Positions 19,039 through 29,800 of a stretch of DNA of 64,000 nucleotides are shown here, one piece after another. The notes beneath the pieces were generated by a model. That model had not been told where the DNA came from. It saw nothing but the letters and a program-made list of their open reading frames with translations, and searched no databases. The DNA comes from Lachnospiraceae bacterium (lineage in GTDB: Bacteria > Bacillota > Clostridia > Lachnospirales > Lachnospiraceae). Where the stretch lies: NCBI GenBank assembly GCA_022510565.1, contig JAFLTE010000002.1, positions 247,928 to 311,927 of the forward strand, in the 5' to 3' direction. A program made the position numbers and the translations under genes. The first letter of the stretch is position 1; every line of letters starts with the position of its first letter.

Positions 19039-19935
19039 TTAAAAAGTGCGTATATTCCGTATTTCTTCAGGCAGCAACTCCATCATAAGCTGTTCCTGAT
19101 ATGCCTTATCCTGAGTGGCGCGCTTTAAGTCATCAAGTCTGTCCCGGTCTATCAGGATGGAGTTAAGTTTGTTCAAACGGATTTCACCCTGAGCCAAACC
19201 CTGCTCCAAGCCTGCCTCGCGTCCTTCTTCATACAGCGTCCGAAAATGCAGTTCTTCATCATATTCATAAATACTCACTTTTATCGCCTCCGCTCTATTC
19301 CTTCTTAAAAAATCCGACAAGATACCCTCTGCAATACATTCGTCCACTGCTTTTTCTACCGCTTCAGCCAGCAGCATCTGTTTTGCATAAGTCCTTACCC
19401 TCTCCACATACATTGCATAGTCCTTAAGCGTCTTGCACGCATCCATGATCTCCTCGTTGCGACCATAGTTGATGTTATACATTGACACGGTCAGTTCCAG
19501 TTCAGGATGTTCCTGTTTTTTCTCGTAAGCATCCGATAACTTTAGAATCTGCCTCTCCGGTTGGGGATCTGTCCCGTTGTAAAACACCACAAATCGCGGC
19601 GAGGGAATCCTGATTAGTTTTGAACCGTACAAGTCTTTATTATAAGTTCTTTTTTGTAGGATATCCGCCACATAGAACAGGTCCCTAAGCGGCATGTTAG
19701 GGTTCACCGTGAACTGGTGTTCATAGAGCATCAACTCAAGGTCAAATACAAAAGATACGTCGTTCTTGTAATTCATGTAGACCGCGTTCTCTAACGTGGC
19801 AATCTCCAGTCCTTCCACATCAATATATTCCGTTTTATTCAATGCATTATAAAGACTCAGTAGATTCTCCCTGTTCTTAAAAAGCATGCGGAAAATGGTA
19901 TCCTTGTAGTTGCGCTGTACTTTTACTTCATTCAT
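19039..19935 (-). CDS. Rpn-family / PD-(D/E)XK nuclease-transposase-like protein (copy 1)
   Basis: NYKDTIFRMLFKNRENLLSLYNALNKTEY, DVSFVFDLELMLYEHQFTVNPNMPLRDLFYVADIL, EG-repeat tail. Confidence 0.85.
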   Translation of the reverse strand: MNEVKVQRNYKDTIFRMLFKNRENLLSLYNALNKTEYIDVEGLEIATLENAVYMNYKNDVSFVFDLELMLYEHQFTVNPNMPLRDLFYVADILQKRTYNKDLYGSKLIRIPSPRFVVFYNGTDPQPERQILKLSDAYEKKQEHPELELTVSMYNINYGRNEEIMDACKTLKDYAMYVERVRTYAKQMLLAEAVEKAVDECIAEGILSDFLRRNRAEAIKVSIYEYDEELHFRTLYEEGREAGLEQGLAQGEIRLNKLNSILIDRDRLDDLKRATQDKAYQEQLMMELLPEEIRNIRTF

Positions 19936-20164
19936 CTTGTGTCCTCCTTTGTTGCAGGAGGACTGTTTTAGCTTCAGATTCTCCTGCTTTTATGAAATGT
20001 TGATTGGAATAAAAGCATGGATTTTCTGAAACTTAGAAATTAGAAAGTATTTGACAAACGAATTTATTCGTTTTTGTTGAGAAAATATGCTTTTCTGAAT
20101 TATAACATATTATTAACGGAATTGTAAATATGTTTTGGATTAAAAATGAAAACAACGTAAAACT

Positions 20165-21088
20165 TTACCGCCTTTCAATCTCAATCCACGGATCTATTCG
20201 ATGAACGACCAGCTTATTCAAAAACTCGTTGTAGCACTTGGCATTCTCCTTGTCACTGTCAACCCAGAGCAAATCTGCCAAATAGAAATAGTTTATGTCG
20301 CAATGATTCTTATACGGTACTGTCATTTTTACCGACCAGTTTTTGCCGTTGATCATAATATGACTGCTGCCTATTCCCACGTTTTCCTCTCCCAGTTCAT
20401 AGAAAAAGGAGAAACCTTCGGGCGGAGCGGCATTAACATCCATCATCCTGCCTATGAAGTTATTAGCCACTATTGTATTCCACTTTTGATTAAAATTAGG
20501 TCTGCCGGTCACATCCATGTTACCCTGAAAATCCTCGTCTCTTTTTGAGGCATCTATCTCAAGTCCGTATTTTTCACCATACTCCTTGACGGCTTCCTGC
20601 AGCAGTTCATGCATTTCTTCCGCCCGATAATAGTAGTCCGCGTTGTAATAAAGCGTATACCTTGTGTCTATACCCTGACTGTAGGCATACTCTTTTCCTT
20701 CTGCGGCACATGCCCATACCGCCTCCTGATAATTTGCATCCAGAAAAGTCTCATATACGTTGAGGATTGTGTTTTTGTCTCTGCTGTTAAAACAATATTC
20801 CGCAAAGAACTCCTTGATGTCTTCCTTGCTGATCTGACCGCTATAATATCCAGCCATCACTTCTCTCATTTCCGCCTTGTTGTCCTGTGCCGGCCAGTCT
20901 ATCACAGCAAATTTCGTATATGTGCCGGGAGTGATTCTGGAACAGCCGGACCGCTCAAATACATCCATCGTTTGTTCCACCGATAGTGCCTTGCTCAAGT
21001 CGGTTGTCGGTCTGCTTGCCCTGATCTTATCAGCATAGCTTGAACTCTCCGTAACATTAGCATAGGGATTTACATTAATATAGAACAT
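20165..21088 (-). CDS. Uncharacterised protein (DUF4885-like), partner of the DUF6033 gene
   Basis: Start MFYINVNPYANVTESSSYADKIRASRP with SD GGAGG 7 nt upstream; no enzyme motif recognised. Confidence 0.55.
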   Translation of the reverse strand: MFYINVNPYANVTESSSYADKIRASRPTTDLSKALSVEQTMDVFERSGCSRITPGTYTKFAVIDWPAQDNKAEMREVMAGYYSGQISKEDIKEFFAEYCFNSRDKNTILNVYETFLDANYQEAVWACAAEGKEYAYSQGIDTRYTLYYNADYYYRAEEMHELLQEAVKEYGEKYGLEIDASKRDEDFQGNMDVTGRPNFNQKWNTIVANNFIGRMMDVNAAPPEGFSFFYELGEENVGIGSSHIMINGKNWSVKMTVPYKNHCDINYFYLADLLWVDSDKENAKCYNEFLNKLVVHRIDPWIEIERR

Positions 21089-21108
21089 CTGCGTCCTCCT
21101 CAAGAATG

Positions 21109-21723
21109 TTATCTGTTCGCTTCATATGCTGCGGCTGCCTGCATCATACGGCTTCCACTGTACCATTCTTTCACCAACCGGCTATGTTGTAACTCCTGCG
21201 CTGTTGCTTCCTCTTTCAGAATTTTCTCCTGTAGCTTTTTAGCCTGCTCCCTCTTTTCAAGATAACGTGCTTCAATATCTTTCATTTTATTCTTCTTCCC
21301 ACTGTCTCTCTTATAAAAAGTGTTCTGGGAACGCAGATGATATTCTGAATCGTTGCAGTCAGGCCACGAATCTGCACTATAATCTTTACCGGTAGCACCA
21401 ACCTTAATTAAAACGGAACAATTGCGAGGGGCATATGAATCTCCCACATCTCGCTGGATTAAAGACAATACTTTTTCCCTGTATCCCGGATCGGCTTTCA
21501 TATTTTCAAATGCTTTTTCTGATATGCTGACAGCCCAGCTATATACCGTTCTGTGATTTATTATCTTTTCTAAATCTGTATAAAACTCTTTCTTAAAAGC
21601 TGCCATCTCTTCCGCTTCCGACATTAGAGAAGTCTTTTCCGCAGTTTCTGTTTCTGATGTGTTTTTCTTTGTACTCTGCGCATAAGCAGAATAATTGTTT
21701 TCATATAATGTGCTGATTTCCAT
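21109..21723 (-). CDS. DUF6033-like protein
   Basis: NCSVLIKVGATGKDYSADSWPD, AFENMKADPGYREKVLSLIQRD and a coiled-coil C-terminus; recalled family similarity only. Confidence 0.55.
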   Translation of the reverse strand: MEISTLYENNYSAYAQSTKKNTSETETAEKTSLMSEAEEMAAFKKEFYTDLEKIINHRTVYSWAVSISEKAFENMKADPGYREKVLSLIQRDVGDSYAPRNCSVLIKVGATGKDYSADSWPDCNDSEYHLRSQNTFYKRDSGKKNKMKDIEARYLEKREQAKKLQEKILKEEATAQELQHSRLVKEWYSGSRMMQAAAAYEANR

Positions 21724-21834
21724 TGTCACTACCCCTTTAACATGATGCTGAAATGTTTTTTACTGTTTATTATTTCGACATACTTTAGATTGTCCCTTAT
21801 TTCATTTCATGCCATTTTCATTCTGTTTCGTGAC

Positions 21835-21867
21835 AAAAAACAGGTAGCAACACTCGGTCACTGCCTG
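21835..21867 (-). terminator. Terminator after the ABC exporter pair
   Basis: Minus strand CAGGCAGTGAC CGAG TGTTGCTACCTG followed by TTTTTT. Confidence 0.7.
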
Positions 21868-21898
21868 CCATTCTGTAATCATCTATTCTGTTAATGCC

Positions 21899-23797
21899 CT
21901 ACGTCGCAATCGCATTGCCCGTATACAACTGGTAGTACTTGCCCTTCTCTTCGAGAAGCTGCTCGTGGGTACCTCGCTCGATGATACGTCCCTGCTCCAA
22001 TACCATGATACAGTCAGAGTTCTTGACGGTGGAGAGCCTGTGGGCTATCACGAAAGTGGTTCTGCCCTTCATCAGCTTATCCATACCGTCCTGCACGATA
22101 CGCTCCGTACGGGTATCGATGGAACTGGTCGCCTCATCCAGAATCAGCACCGGCGGGTCGGCAATCGCCGCACGCGCTATGGCAAGAAGCTGTCTCTGTC
22201 CCTGACTTAAGTTCGCGCCGTCCCCGGTCAGAACGGTATCGTATCCTTCCGGCAGAAGTCTTATAAATCCGTCCGCGTTGGCTAACTTCGCGGCAGCAAT
22301 CACTTCCTCATCGGTGGCATCCAGCTTACCGTATCTGATGTTTTCCATAACCGTTCCCGTAAAGAGGTGGGTATCCTGAAGCACGATACCAAGAGAGCGG
22401 CGAAGATCCGCTTTCTTAATCTTATTCACATTGATGCCGTCGTATCTGATCTTACCGTCCTGTATGTCATAGAAGCGGTTAATCAGATTGGTGATGGTGG
22501 TCTTGCCCGCGCCCGTGGAGCCCACGAACGCAATCTTCTGACCCGGTTCGGCATAAAGCTTCACATCATGCAGCACAATCTTGTCGTCATTGTAGCCGAA
22601 GTCCACACCGTCAAACACGACATCACCTTTTAATTCCTCATAATCCACGGAATGGTCCGCCTGATGTTCATGCCGCCAAGCCCAACGTCCGGTACGAGCC
22701 TCACTCTCCGTAAGCTTCCCGTTCTCTTCCCTGACATTGACAAGCGTCACATAACCCTCATCCGTTTCAGGCACTTCATCCATCATCTTGAAAACACGCT
22801 CTGCACCCGCCAAAGCCATAACAATAGAGTTAAATTGTTGACTCACTTGGTTAATGGGCATGTTAAAGCTTTTATTAAAAGTCAGAAAGCTTGCCAGCGC
22901 GCCGAGCGTCAGACCGGAAATACCTGAAAGCGCCAGCGCAGCACCAACGATTGCGCAGACCACATAGCTTACATTACCGAGCTGCATATTGACCGGCCCC
23001 ACAATGTTGACCAGATAGTTGGCTCTGTCCGCACTGTGATACAGATTATCATTGAGCTCATTAAATTGTTTGATATTCTCTTCCTCATGGCAGAAGACTT
23101 TCACTACCTTCTGACCGTTCATCATCTCTTCTATAAATCCGTTAACCTTACCCAAATCCTGCTGCTGTTGTAAGAAATACTTGCCGCTTAAGCCCGCCGT
23201 CTTCTTCGTCACCATCAGCATCATGGCTACCATTATCAGGGTCACGAGCGTCAGAGGAATACTCAGAATCAACATACTGATAAACACACTGACAATCGTG
23301 ATGGCACTGTTAAACACCTGGGGCATACTCTGACTGATCATCTGACGCAGTGTATCGGTGTCGTTGGTATAGGTTGACATAATATCTCCATGTGCGTGCG
23401 TATCAAAGTATTTAATCGGGAGTGTCTCCATATGGGAGAACAAATCATCACGCACATTGCGCAGCGTTCCTTGCGTCACGGCGATCATAATTCGATTGTA
23501 GATATAGGTTGACGCCACTCCTATCGCATAAAATCCCGCTACCCGAAGGATTGCCAATGCAAGCGGATGATAATCGGGAGTGTCCGCCACAAGCATCGGT
23601 GCAATATAATCGTCAATCAGTCTCTGGATAAACATCGTTCCCTGCACATTCGCCAGCACACTGACAAAAATCAGTATCGCAACGATAACCAGATGCGGTC
23701 CGTAATTCTTAGCCACATATTTCATCAACCTCTTGAAAACCTTGCCCGGATTCTCTATTTTCTTTCCTCTCGGCATTCTTCCCATCGGTCCCGGCAT
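21899..23797 (-). CDS. ABC-type multidrug exporter half-transporter (TM + ATPase)
   Basis: GSTGAGKTTITNLINRFYD, LSQGQRQLLAIARAAIADPPVLILDEATSSIDTRTE. Confidence 0.95.
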   Translation of the reverse strand: MPGPMGRMPRGKKIENPGKVFKRLMKYVAKNYGPHLVIVAILIFVSVLANVQGTMFIQRLIDDYIAPMLVADTPDYHPLALAILRVAGFYAIGVASTYIYNRIMIAVTQGTLRNVRDDLFSHMETLPIKYFDTHAHGDIMSTYTNDTDTLRQMISQSMPQVFNSAITIVSVFISMLILSIPLTLVTLIMVAMMLMVTKKTAGLSGKYFLQQQQDLGKVNGFIEEMMNGQKVVKVFCHEEENIKQFNELNDNLYHSADRANYLVNIVGPVNMQLGNVSYVVCAIVGAALALSGISGLTLGALASFLTFNKSFNMPINQVSQQFNSIVMALAGAERVFKMMDEVPETDEGYVTLVNVREENGKLTESEARTGRWAWRHEHQADHSVDYEELKGDVVFDGVDFGYNDDKIVLHDVKLYAEPGQKIAFVGSTGAGKTTITNLINRFYDIQDGKIRYDGINVNKIKKADLRRSLGIVLQDTHLFTGTVMENIRYGKLDATDEEVIAAAKLANADGFIRLLPEGYDTVLTGDGANLSQGQRQLLAIARAAIADPPVLILDEATSSIDTRTERIVQDGMDKLMKGRTTFVIAHRLSTVKNSDCIMVLEQGRIIERGTHEQLLEEKGKYYQLYTGNAIAT

Positions 23798-25548
23798 TAC
23801 TCTTCACCTGCCTTTTCATCGAAATCCCCACCACCGCTGGTCTGGGACTCATATACTTCACGATAGATTTCATTACTTTCAAGCAGCTCTTCATGGCTTC
23901 CGAAACCGTTAATACGACCGTCATCCATGACAATAATGCGGTCCGCGTTCTGCACGCTGGACACACGCTGTGCAATAATCAACTTGGTTGTATCCGGAAT
24001 CTCCTCCGCAAAAGCCTTTCTTATCTTCGCGTCCGTTGCCGTATCCACGGCGCTGGTACTGTCGTCCAGTATAAGCACCTTCGGCTTTTTCAGAAGAGCT
24101 CTGGCAATACAGAGTCTCTGCTTCTGACCACCCGATACGTTAGTGCCGCCCTGCTCTATATATGTATTGTAGCCGTCAGGCATTTTCTCAATAAATTCAT
24201 CCGCGCAAGCCAGACGGCAGGCCCGTCTGCATTCTTCCTCCGTGGCGTTCTCGTCGCCCCACCTTAAGTTCTCCAGAATCGTACCGGAGAAAAGCACATT
24301 CTTCTGCAGTACCACCGCAACCTGATTACGCAGACTCTCCATATCATACTCTCGTACATCCCGTCCGCCGACCATGACCGAACCTGAAGTTACATCGTAT
24401 AGTCTGCTGATCAGATTAATCAGACTGGTCTTAGAGCTTCCGGTGCCGCCGATAATTCCTATCGTCTCACCTGCATTAATCTTTATACTGATATCGCGTA
24501 GCACAGACTTGTCTACGTCTCCATAATAGGAAAAGTTCACATCACGAAACTCAATTTCACCGTTTGTCACTTCATGAATAGGATTGACTGGATTAGTCAA
24601 ATTGCTCTTTTCATTTAACACTTCCGTAATACGCCTTGCACTGGCCATACTCATGCTCATCATAACGAAAATCATAGACAGCATCATCAGGCTCATCAGA
24701 ATATTCATGCAGTACGCCAGGAGACTCATCAGTTCTCCCGTCATCAATTCATCCTGAACTATCAGTTTCGCACCAATCCAGCTAATCAGCAGGATACAAC
24801 TGTAAACCGTAAACTGCATGACAGGCATATTGAGGACAACATTTCTCTCCGCCTTTGAGAAAATATCAAAGATGCCCTGGCTGGCCTTCTTAAATTTGTC
24901 CGTCTCGTGCTCCTCCCGCACATACGCCTTCACTACGCGGATGGCGCTTACATTCTCCTGCACGGAGGCATTCAACTCATCGTATTTGGGGAAAGCCATC
25001 TGGAAATATTTCATTGCCTTTCTGATGATAAAGGCCAGTACAATCGCCAACAGAACTACCGCAACCATATACACTGACGCAAGCCGCGCATTGATGAAAA
25101 ACGCCATTGCCATGGCACATATCATACTGATGGGCGCACGGAAACACATACGCAGAATCATCTGATAAGCCATCTGCATATATGTCACGTCCGTGGTAAG
25201 TCTTGTCACCAGACCTGCCGTGCTGAATTTATCCAGGTTGGAAAAGGAGAATGTCTGTATATTCTCAAACATTGCCTGACGTAAGTTTCTGGCAAAACCG
25301 GTAGATGCTCTGGCCCCGAACTTACCGCCCATGATACCGCAGAACAGACCTAACAGTGCCGCTGCAATCATCATGCCTCCCACTATATAGATATGCCGCA
25401 TATTTCCCGCCTCTACACCATCATCAATAATTGATGCCATCAGAAACGGTATCAGCGTCTCAAATATGACTTCCAGAATCATAAAAATCGGCGTCAGAAT
25501 GGATTCTTTCTTAAATTCCTTAATCTGTGCCGCTAATGTTTTGATCAT
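23797..25548 (-). CDS. ABC-type multidrug exporter half-transporter (TM + ATPase)
   Basis: IIGGTGSSKTSLINLISRLYD, VSGGQKQRLCIARALLKKPKVLILDDSTSAVD; abuts its partner, suggesting a heterodimer. Confidence 0.95.
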   Translation of the reverse strand: MIKTLAAQIKEFKKESILTPIFMILEVIFETLIPFLMASIIDDGVEAGNMRHIYIVGGMMIAAALLGLFCGIMGGKFGARASTGFARNLRQAMFENIQTFSFSNLDKFSTAGLVTRLTTDVTYMQMAYQMILRMCFRAPISMICAMAMAFFINARLASVYMVAVVLLAIVLAFIIRKAMKYFQMAFPKYDELNASVQENVSAIRVVKAYVREEHETDKFKKASQGIFDIFSKAERNVVLNMPVMQFTVYSCILLISWIGAKLIVQDELMTGELMSLLAYCMNILMSLMMLSMIFVMMSMSMASARRITEVLNEKSNLTNPVNPIHEVTNGEIEFRDVNFSYYGDVDKSVLRDISIKINAGETIGIIGGTGSSKTSLINLISRLYDVTSGSVMVGGRDVREYDMESLRNQVAVVLQKNVLFSGTILENLRWGDENATEEECRRACRLACADEFIEKMPDGYNTYIEQGGTNVSGGQKQRLCIARALLKKPKVLILDDSTSAVDTATDAKIRKAFAEEIPDTTKLIIAQRVSSVQNADRIIVMDDGRINGFGSHEELLESNEIYREVYESQTSGGGDFDEKAGEE

Positions 25549-25656
25549 ATGATATCCCTACTCTCTTCGTTTTTGCCCACCATTAACTATCATTGACCAA
25601 AACAATTTTTATGTCAATAAATTCCACAAATATTTCACAGAAATTTCAGAGTTGAT

Positions 25657-26754
25657 TTACTCTATGTCACTCTCCGTATAGTAACCGGAATCAATCAACA
25701 GTTTTTTATAGTTATTGACATCCGCAAATACAGGCTCACACAGATAAGCGGGGACAGCACCTGTTCCGTTATCATATGTGTCGGTGTCATTGATCGGAGG
25801 CTCACCGCCATGCATAATGGCATCAACCATTTCCACCGTCTTGGCTGAAAGAATGCGGGTATCCTTGAAAATAGACATGGACTGCTTACCTGCAATCATA
25901 TTCTTAACGTTTGCAATATCACAATCCTGCCCCGTAATAATCGGCCATGTGCCTGTGTAGTTAGCCTCCAGAGACTTCTCCACGCCAAGCGCTACCGAAT
26001 CACTGGCACACAGAACCGCGCTCAAATCCATGCTGTCGGCATAATATTCGGAAATAAGAGCATCCATTCTATCCTGCGCCGCCTGAGTAGACCATTTATC
26101 TGTTGCCACTGTCTCAAAATCGGTCTGTCCGGATTTCACCACCAATTTGTCCTCGTTGATATACGGCGTAAGAACATCCATAGCGCCATTATAGAAATAG
26201 ATTGCATTATTATCAGCGGAGTCTCCCGCCACAATCTCCATATAAAACGGTCCTGCGGCATTGTCGAGATCCAACTTGTCCCTGATATACTCTCCCTGCT
26301 TCGTACCTACCATATAATTATCAAATGTAGCATAATAGGAAACCGCTTCGGAATTTTTGATAAGACGGTCATAAGCAATAACCGGAATACCTTTATCTCT
26401 TGCCGGTGCAAGCACTTCAGCCAAAGAGTCGCCGTTGACGGGTGCGATAACAAGCAATTCACAGTCAGATTCGATCATGTCCTTAATCTGGGATATCTGA
26501 GTCTCGGCATCGTTGGATGCAAACCGCAGATCCACCTCATATCCGGCTTTTTCCAAATCTGCCTGTATATTGGAACCATCCTGATTCCATCTCTGCAACT
26601 CCTGCGCAGGCATCGACACGCCTACCTTGCCGTTGCCGAATCCAAACGCCGCCCCTTCCAGTTCAGAGTAAGAAGAAGTAAAACCACTGCACCCGGCTAA
26701 CATGGATACAACAATAGCCGTTACCGGAATAAAACGCCATAATCTCTTTTTCAT
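25657..26754 (-). CDS. Sugar-binding ABC lipoprotein (ChvE/XylF-like, periplasmic-binding-protein family)
   Basis: Lipobox MLAGCSG; VGVSMPAQELQRWNQDGSNIQADLEKAGYEVDL; CDLLVIAPVNGDSLAEVLAPARDKGIPVIAYDRLI-like core. Confidence 0.9.
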   Translation of the reverse strand: MKKRLWRFIPVTAIVVSMLAGCSGFTSSYSELEGAAFGFGNGKVGVSMPAQELQRWNQDGSNIQADLEKAGYEVDLRFASNDAETQISQIKDMIESDCELLVIAPVNGDSLAEVLAPARDKGIPVIAYDRLIKNSEAVSYYATFDNYMVGTKQGEYIRDKLDLDNAAGPFYMEIVAGDSADNNAIYFYNGAMDVLTPYINEDKLVVKSGQTDFETVATDKWSTQAAQDRMDALISEYYADSMDLSAVLCASDSVALGVEKSLEANYTGTWPIITGQDCDIANVKNMIAGKQSMSIFKDTRILSAKTVEMVDAIMHGGEPPINDTDTYDNGTGAVPAYLCEPVFADVNNYKKLLIDSGYYTESDIE

Positions 26755-26851
26755 GTTTTTCCCCCATACCATAGTGTTGCTGTGCATCTTGAAAATACTT
26801 CGCGTCGCTTATTTTTCTTTTGCGCTCATTATATCATATATTGTAAGAAAA

Positions 26852-29800
26852 CTACAGCCAAATCTCTTCCCCAAGCTTAAAAGAGTAGAGAATCCGCTCC
26901 ATGTCTGCATACCCGAAGGACTGTTTCAACGCTTCCGCATAATAATCAAGCTGCACATGATAGCGGCCTGTTAATTCCTGAGCTGTCTCCACCGCATCAG
27001 TCTTATAGTCCAACAGCACACATCTGCCATCCTCCTCGAAAAAGACATCAATAATTCCCTGAATAAGCACCGTCTCATCCTGAGGGAACTCACTGCTTAG
27101 GCGGCTCGCCGGAAGTCCCATCACAAAAGGCTGCTCCTTATAGAGCCTGCCCGACCTCGCAGCCTCGCCCATCCGCGCTGCTGTTTTGCTCATCAAAAAT
27201 CCCACAATCTTAGGTATCGACACCACATCATAATATTCCTCCGACAGTCTGCCCTCCTGCCGCATCTTGGCAAGCTGCCCCTCCAACAGTGCAGTGGCTT
27301 TCTCTCTATTTCTGTTGACTTCAATAGTCAATTCTGTGAAATCAAACAATTCCATCACTTTATGGAAAGCACTTCCTCGCATGGAGCCGCTGACACGTTC
27401 ATCCTTTTTCAGAAACTCCGGAAGATAGGGCACTACCGTTTCCTCTTCAAATAACTTGAAAGAAAAGTCACTCTCTTCCCGCATCCCGGCCATCTTTAAT
27501 TCCGACACGGTTGTCTTAGTGTAGAGATTCTTTAAATTATCATGCGGATATTGATATACAAAATTATCTGACATACGTGTCATAAGCGTAATGTCCACAT
27601 CCTTTGCCCTATCGGACAGCAGAAGCTTTCTTTTTGCCTCCTCCATTCGCACCGCTTCTTCCAGCTTTTCTTCTACCCGTTCCTCCCAGCCGGACAATGT
27701 CACGCGAATACTCATATCACGGTCATGGAGAAGGCTGTTTTTTTCCGGAGTGGTCCCGCAAGTTCGGTACCATTCATCCATACATTTATTTCCGGCCAGA
27801 GCCGCAAGCACCAATTCCATAAAACTGCCCATGTCAAGAAGTGTATCGTAAGGCAGTAACGTCTCTTTTCTTCGTGCTAAATACAGCATTTTCCCTATAG
27901 TTTTTTCAGGCGCTTTGATACATCCGGTCAGAATCAGCTTCTCTTTCGCTCTTGTCATCGCCACGTACAGAATCCGCATCTCCTCCGCCAGATTGTCTGT
28001 TTTCAGTTTCTCGGCTATCACGTTCTTGCGCAAATCAGCACCCCGCACGCGCCTGTCGGAATCCACATAATCCACGCCGATTCCTTCGTCAATATCAAGC
28101 ACAAGACGCCCGTTAACGTCTCTTGACTGAAAACCCTTGGCAAGTCCCGACACGAAGCAGACCGGGAATTCCAACCCCTTGCTTTTATGGATACTCATAA
28201 TGCGCACCACGTCCGCATTTTCATTGAGCATCCCTGCCTCGCCGTAGTCCACCTCGTACTTCTCCAGCTGCTCCATATAGCGCAGAAAATGATACAGCCC
28301 GAAATAGCTGGTCTTCTCATATTCAGCCGCTTTTACCAGAAGCATCTCCACGTTGGCGCGGCGCTTACTGCCCTCAGGTTTCACCGCCACATAATTTAGA
28401 TAGTCCGTCTCCCGCAATATCGTCTGTAACAGCTCCTGCACCGAAAGATAGGATGCCAGCTTGCGATACCGTTCAATGCGGGCAAGGAAACCGCTGATTT
28501 TATCGGCGAGCTGCTGTGCGATTGGAACATCATCTGTCAGCGCACCGCTCTCCACATATGATTTAGTCAGTTCCGCCTCCGCATATCCCTTCAGCGCATC
28601 GTACAGATACTTTTTCTTAGGAAAAGCGGCACGAATCAGGGCAATCTCCTCATCGTCAAACCCTCCGAGATAAGCGTGCAGCACTCCGTACAGCGGAATA
28701 TCCTGTAACGGATTGTCCAATATACGCAGGAAATGTAATAACTCCTGCACTTCACTTGCTGCAAAATAGCCGGTGCGCGATGTCATATGTACCGGAATTC
28801 CCTCTCCTTCCAGCACCTTCTTAAAGACTTCATCCCAGCCTGAAACAGTGCGCATCAGAATCACAATATCCCGATAACACAACGGACGGAGCGCACCGCT
28901 CTCCTTATCCGTCACCCGAAATTCCTTAAGCATCTCTTTGATCTTAGCCGCCACGCCGTAGGCTTCCTGCTCTTTGGCTGTGAGTTCTTCCGGCTTTTCG
29001 TCAGTCCTAAACAGCAATAGTTCCGTATCATTATATCCGTCCAAATCTTGCTCCGGATAAACCGCGCCCGGATGAAGAGCTGCCAGTTCATCGTACACGA
29101 TGCCTCCCACATCTTCTCCCATAAGCTGCTCAAACACCGTATTGACGCTGTCAAGCACCTCCCTGCGGCTACGGAAATTCTGATGGAGGTCAATCTTTTC
29201 CGCCTTCATAGCCTCTTGGTCTGTCTGCTGCCCGTAAGAGACGTACTTTTCCAGAAAGAGTTCCGGCCTCGCCAGACGGAACTTATATATGCTCTGCTTC
29301 ACGTCGCCCACCATAAAGCGATTGTATCTGCCTTCATCCTCACCGGAAATACACGACAGGATATACTCCTGCACCAGATTACTGTCCTGATATTCATCGA
29401 TGAGTATCTCGTGAAAATAGCTTCGATATTCCAACGCAGTCCTAGTCGGCACACAGTTTCCATTCTCGCCGTTTTCCACGAGAATAGACAGGGCAAAGTG
29501 TTCTATATCATCAAAATCCAGAATATTCTTGTCCCTCTTTGTTTCATCAAAAGCTTTCTTAAAGGCGAGCGTCAAATCCACCAGAGATTCTACCGCCGCC
29601 CTGCAGTTTTCCATCTGCCGCATCGTCTGCTCCCTCGACTTAAAAAAGAACTTCTTCTGCAGCTCCCCAAGCTGCTCCTTGACCTGCGTGCGAGTATCCT
29701 TGACCGTTTCCCTCTTGAGGGGAGATACCGTCTCATCTTTCTTGGAAGGAAGTCTGTCAAACCGCAATGCACCGAATGCAGTATACAGTGCGTCGTAGCC

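Noticed and set aside
19039-19935. Rpn genes as active transposons
   Set aside because: No terminal inverted repeats, target-site duplications or identical copies seen; 'transposase' in the family name is historical.
20056-20073. Palindrome AAACGAAT-TT-ATTCGTTT upstream of Rpn copy 1, considered as an SOS/LexA box
   Set aside because: Spacing does not match the CGAAC-N4-GTTCG type box; it is not repeated near the other Rpn genes. Could be a weak terminator.
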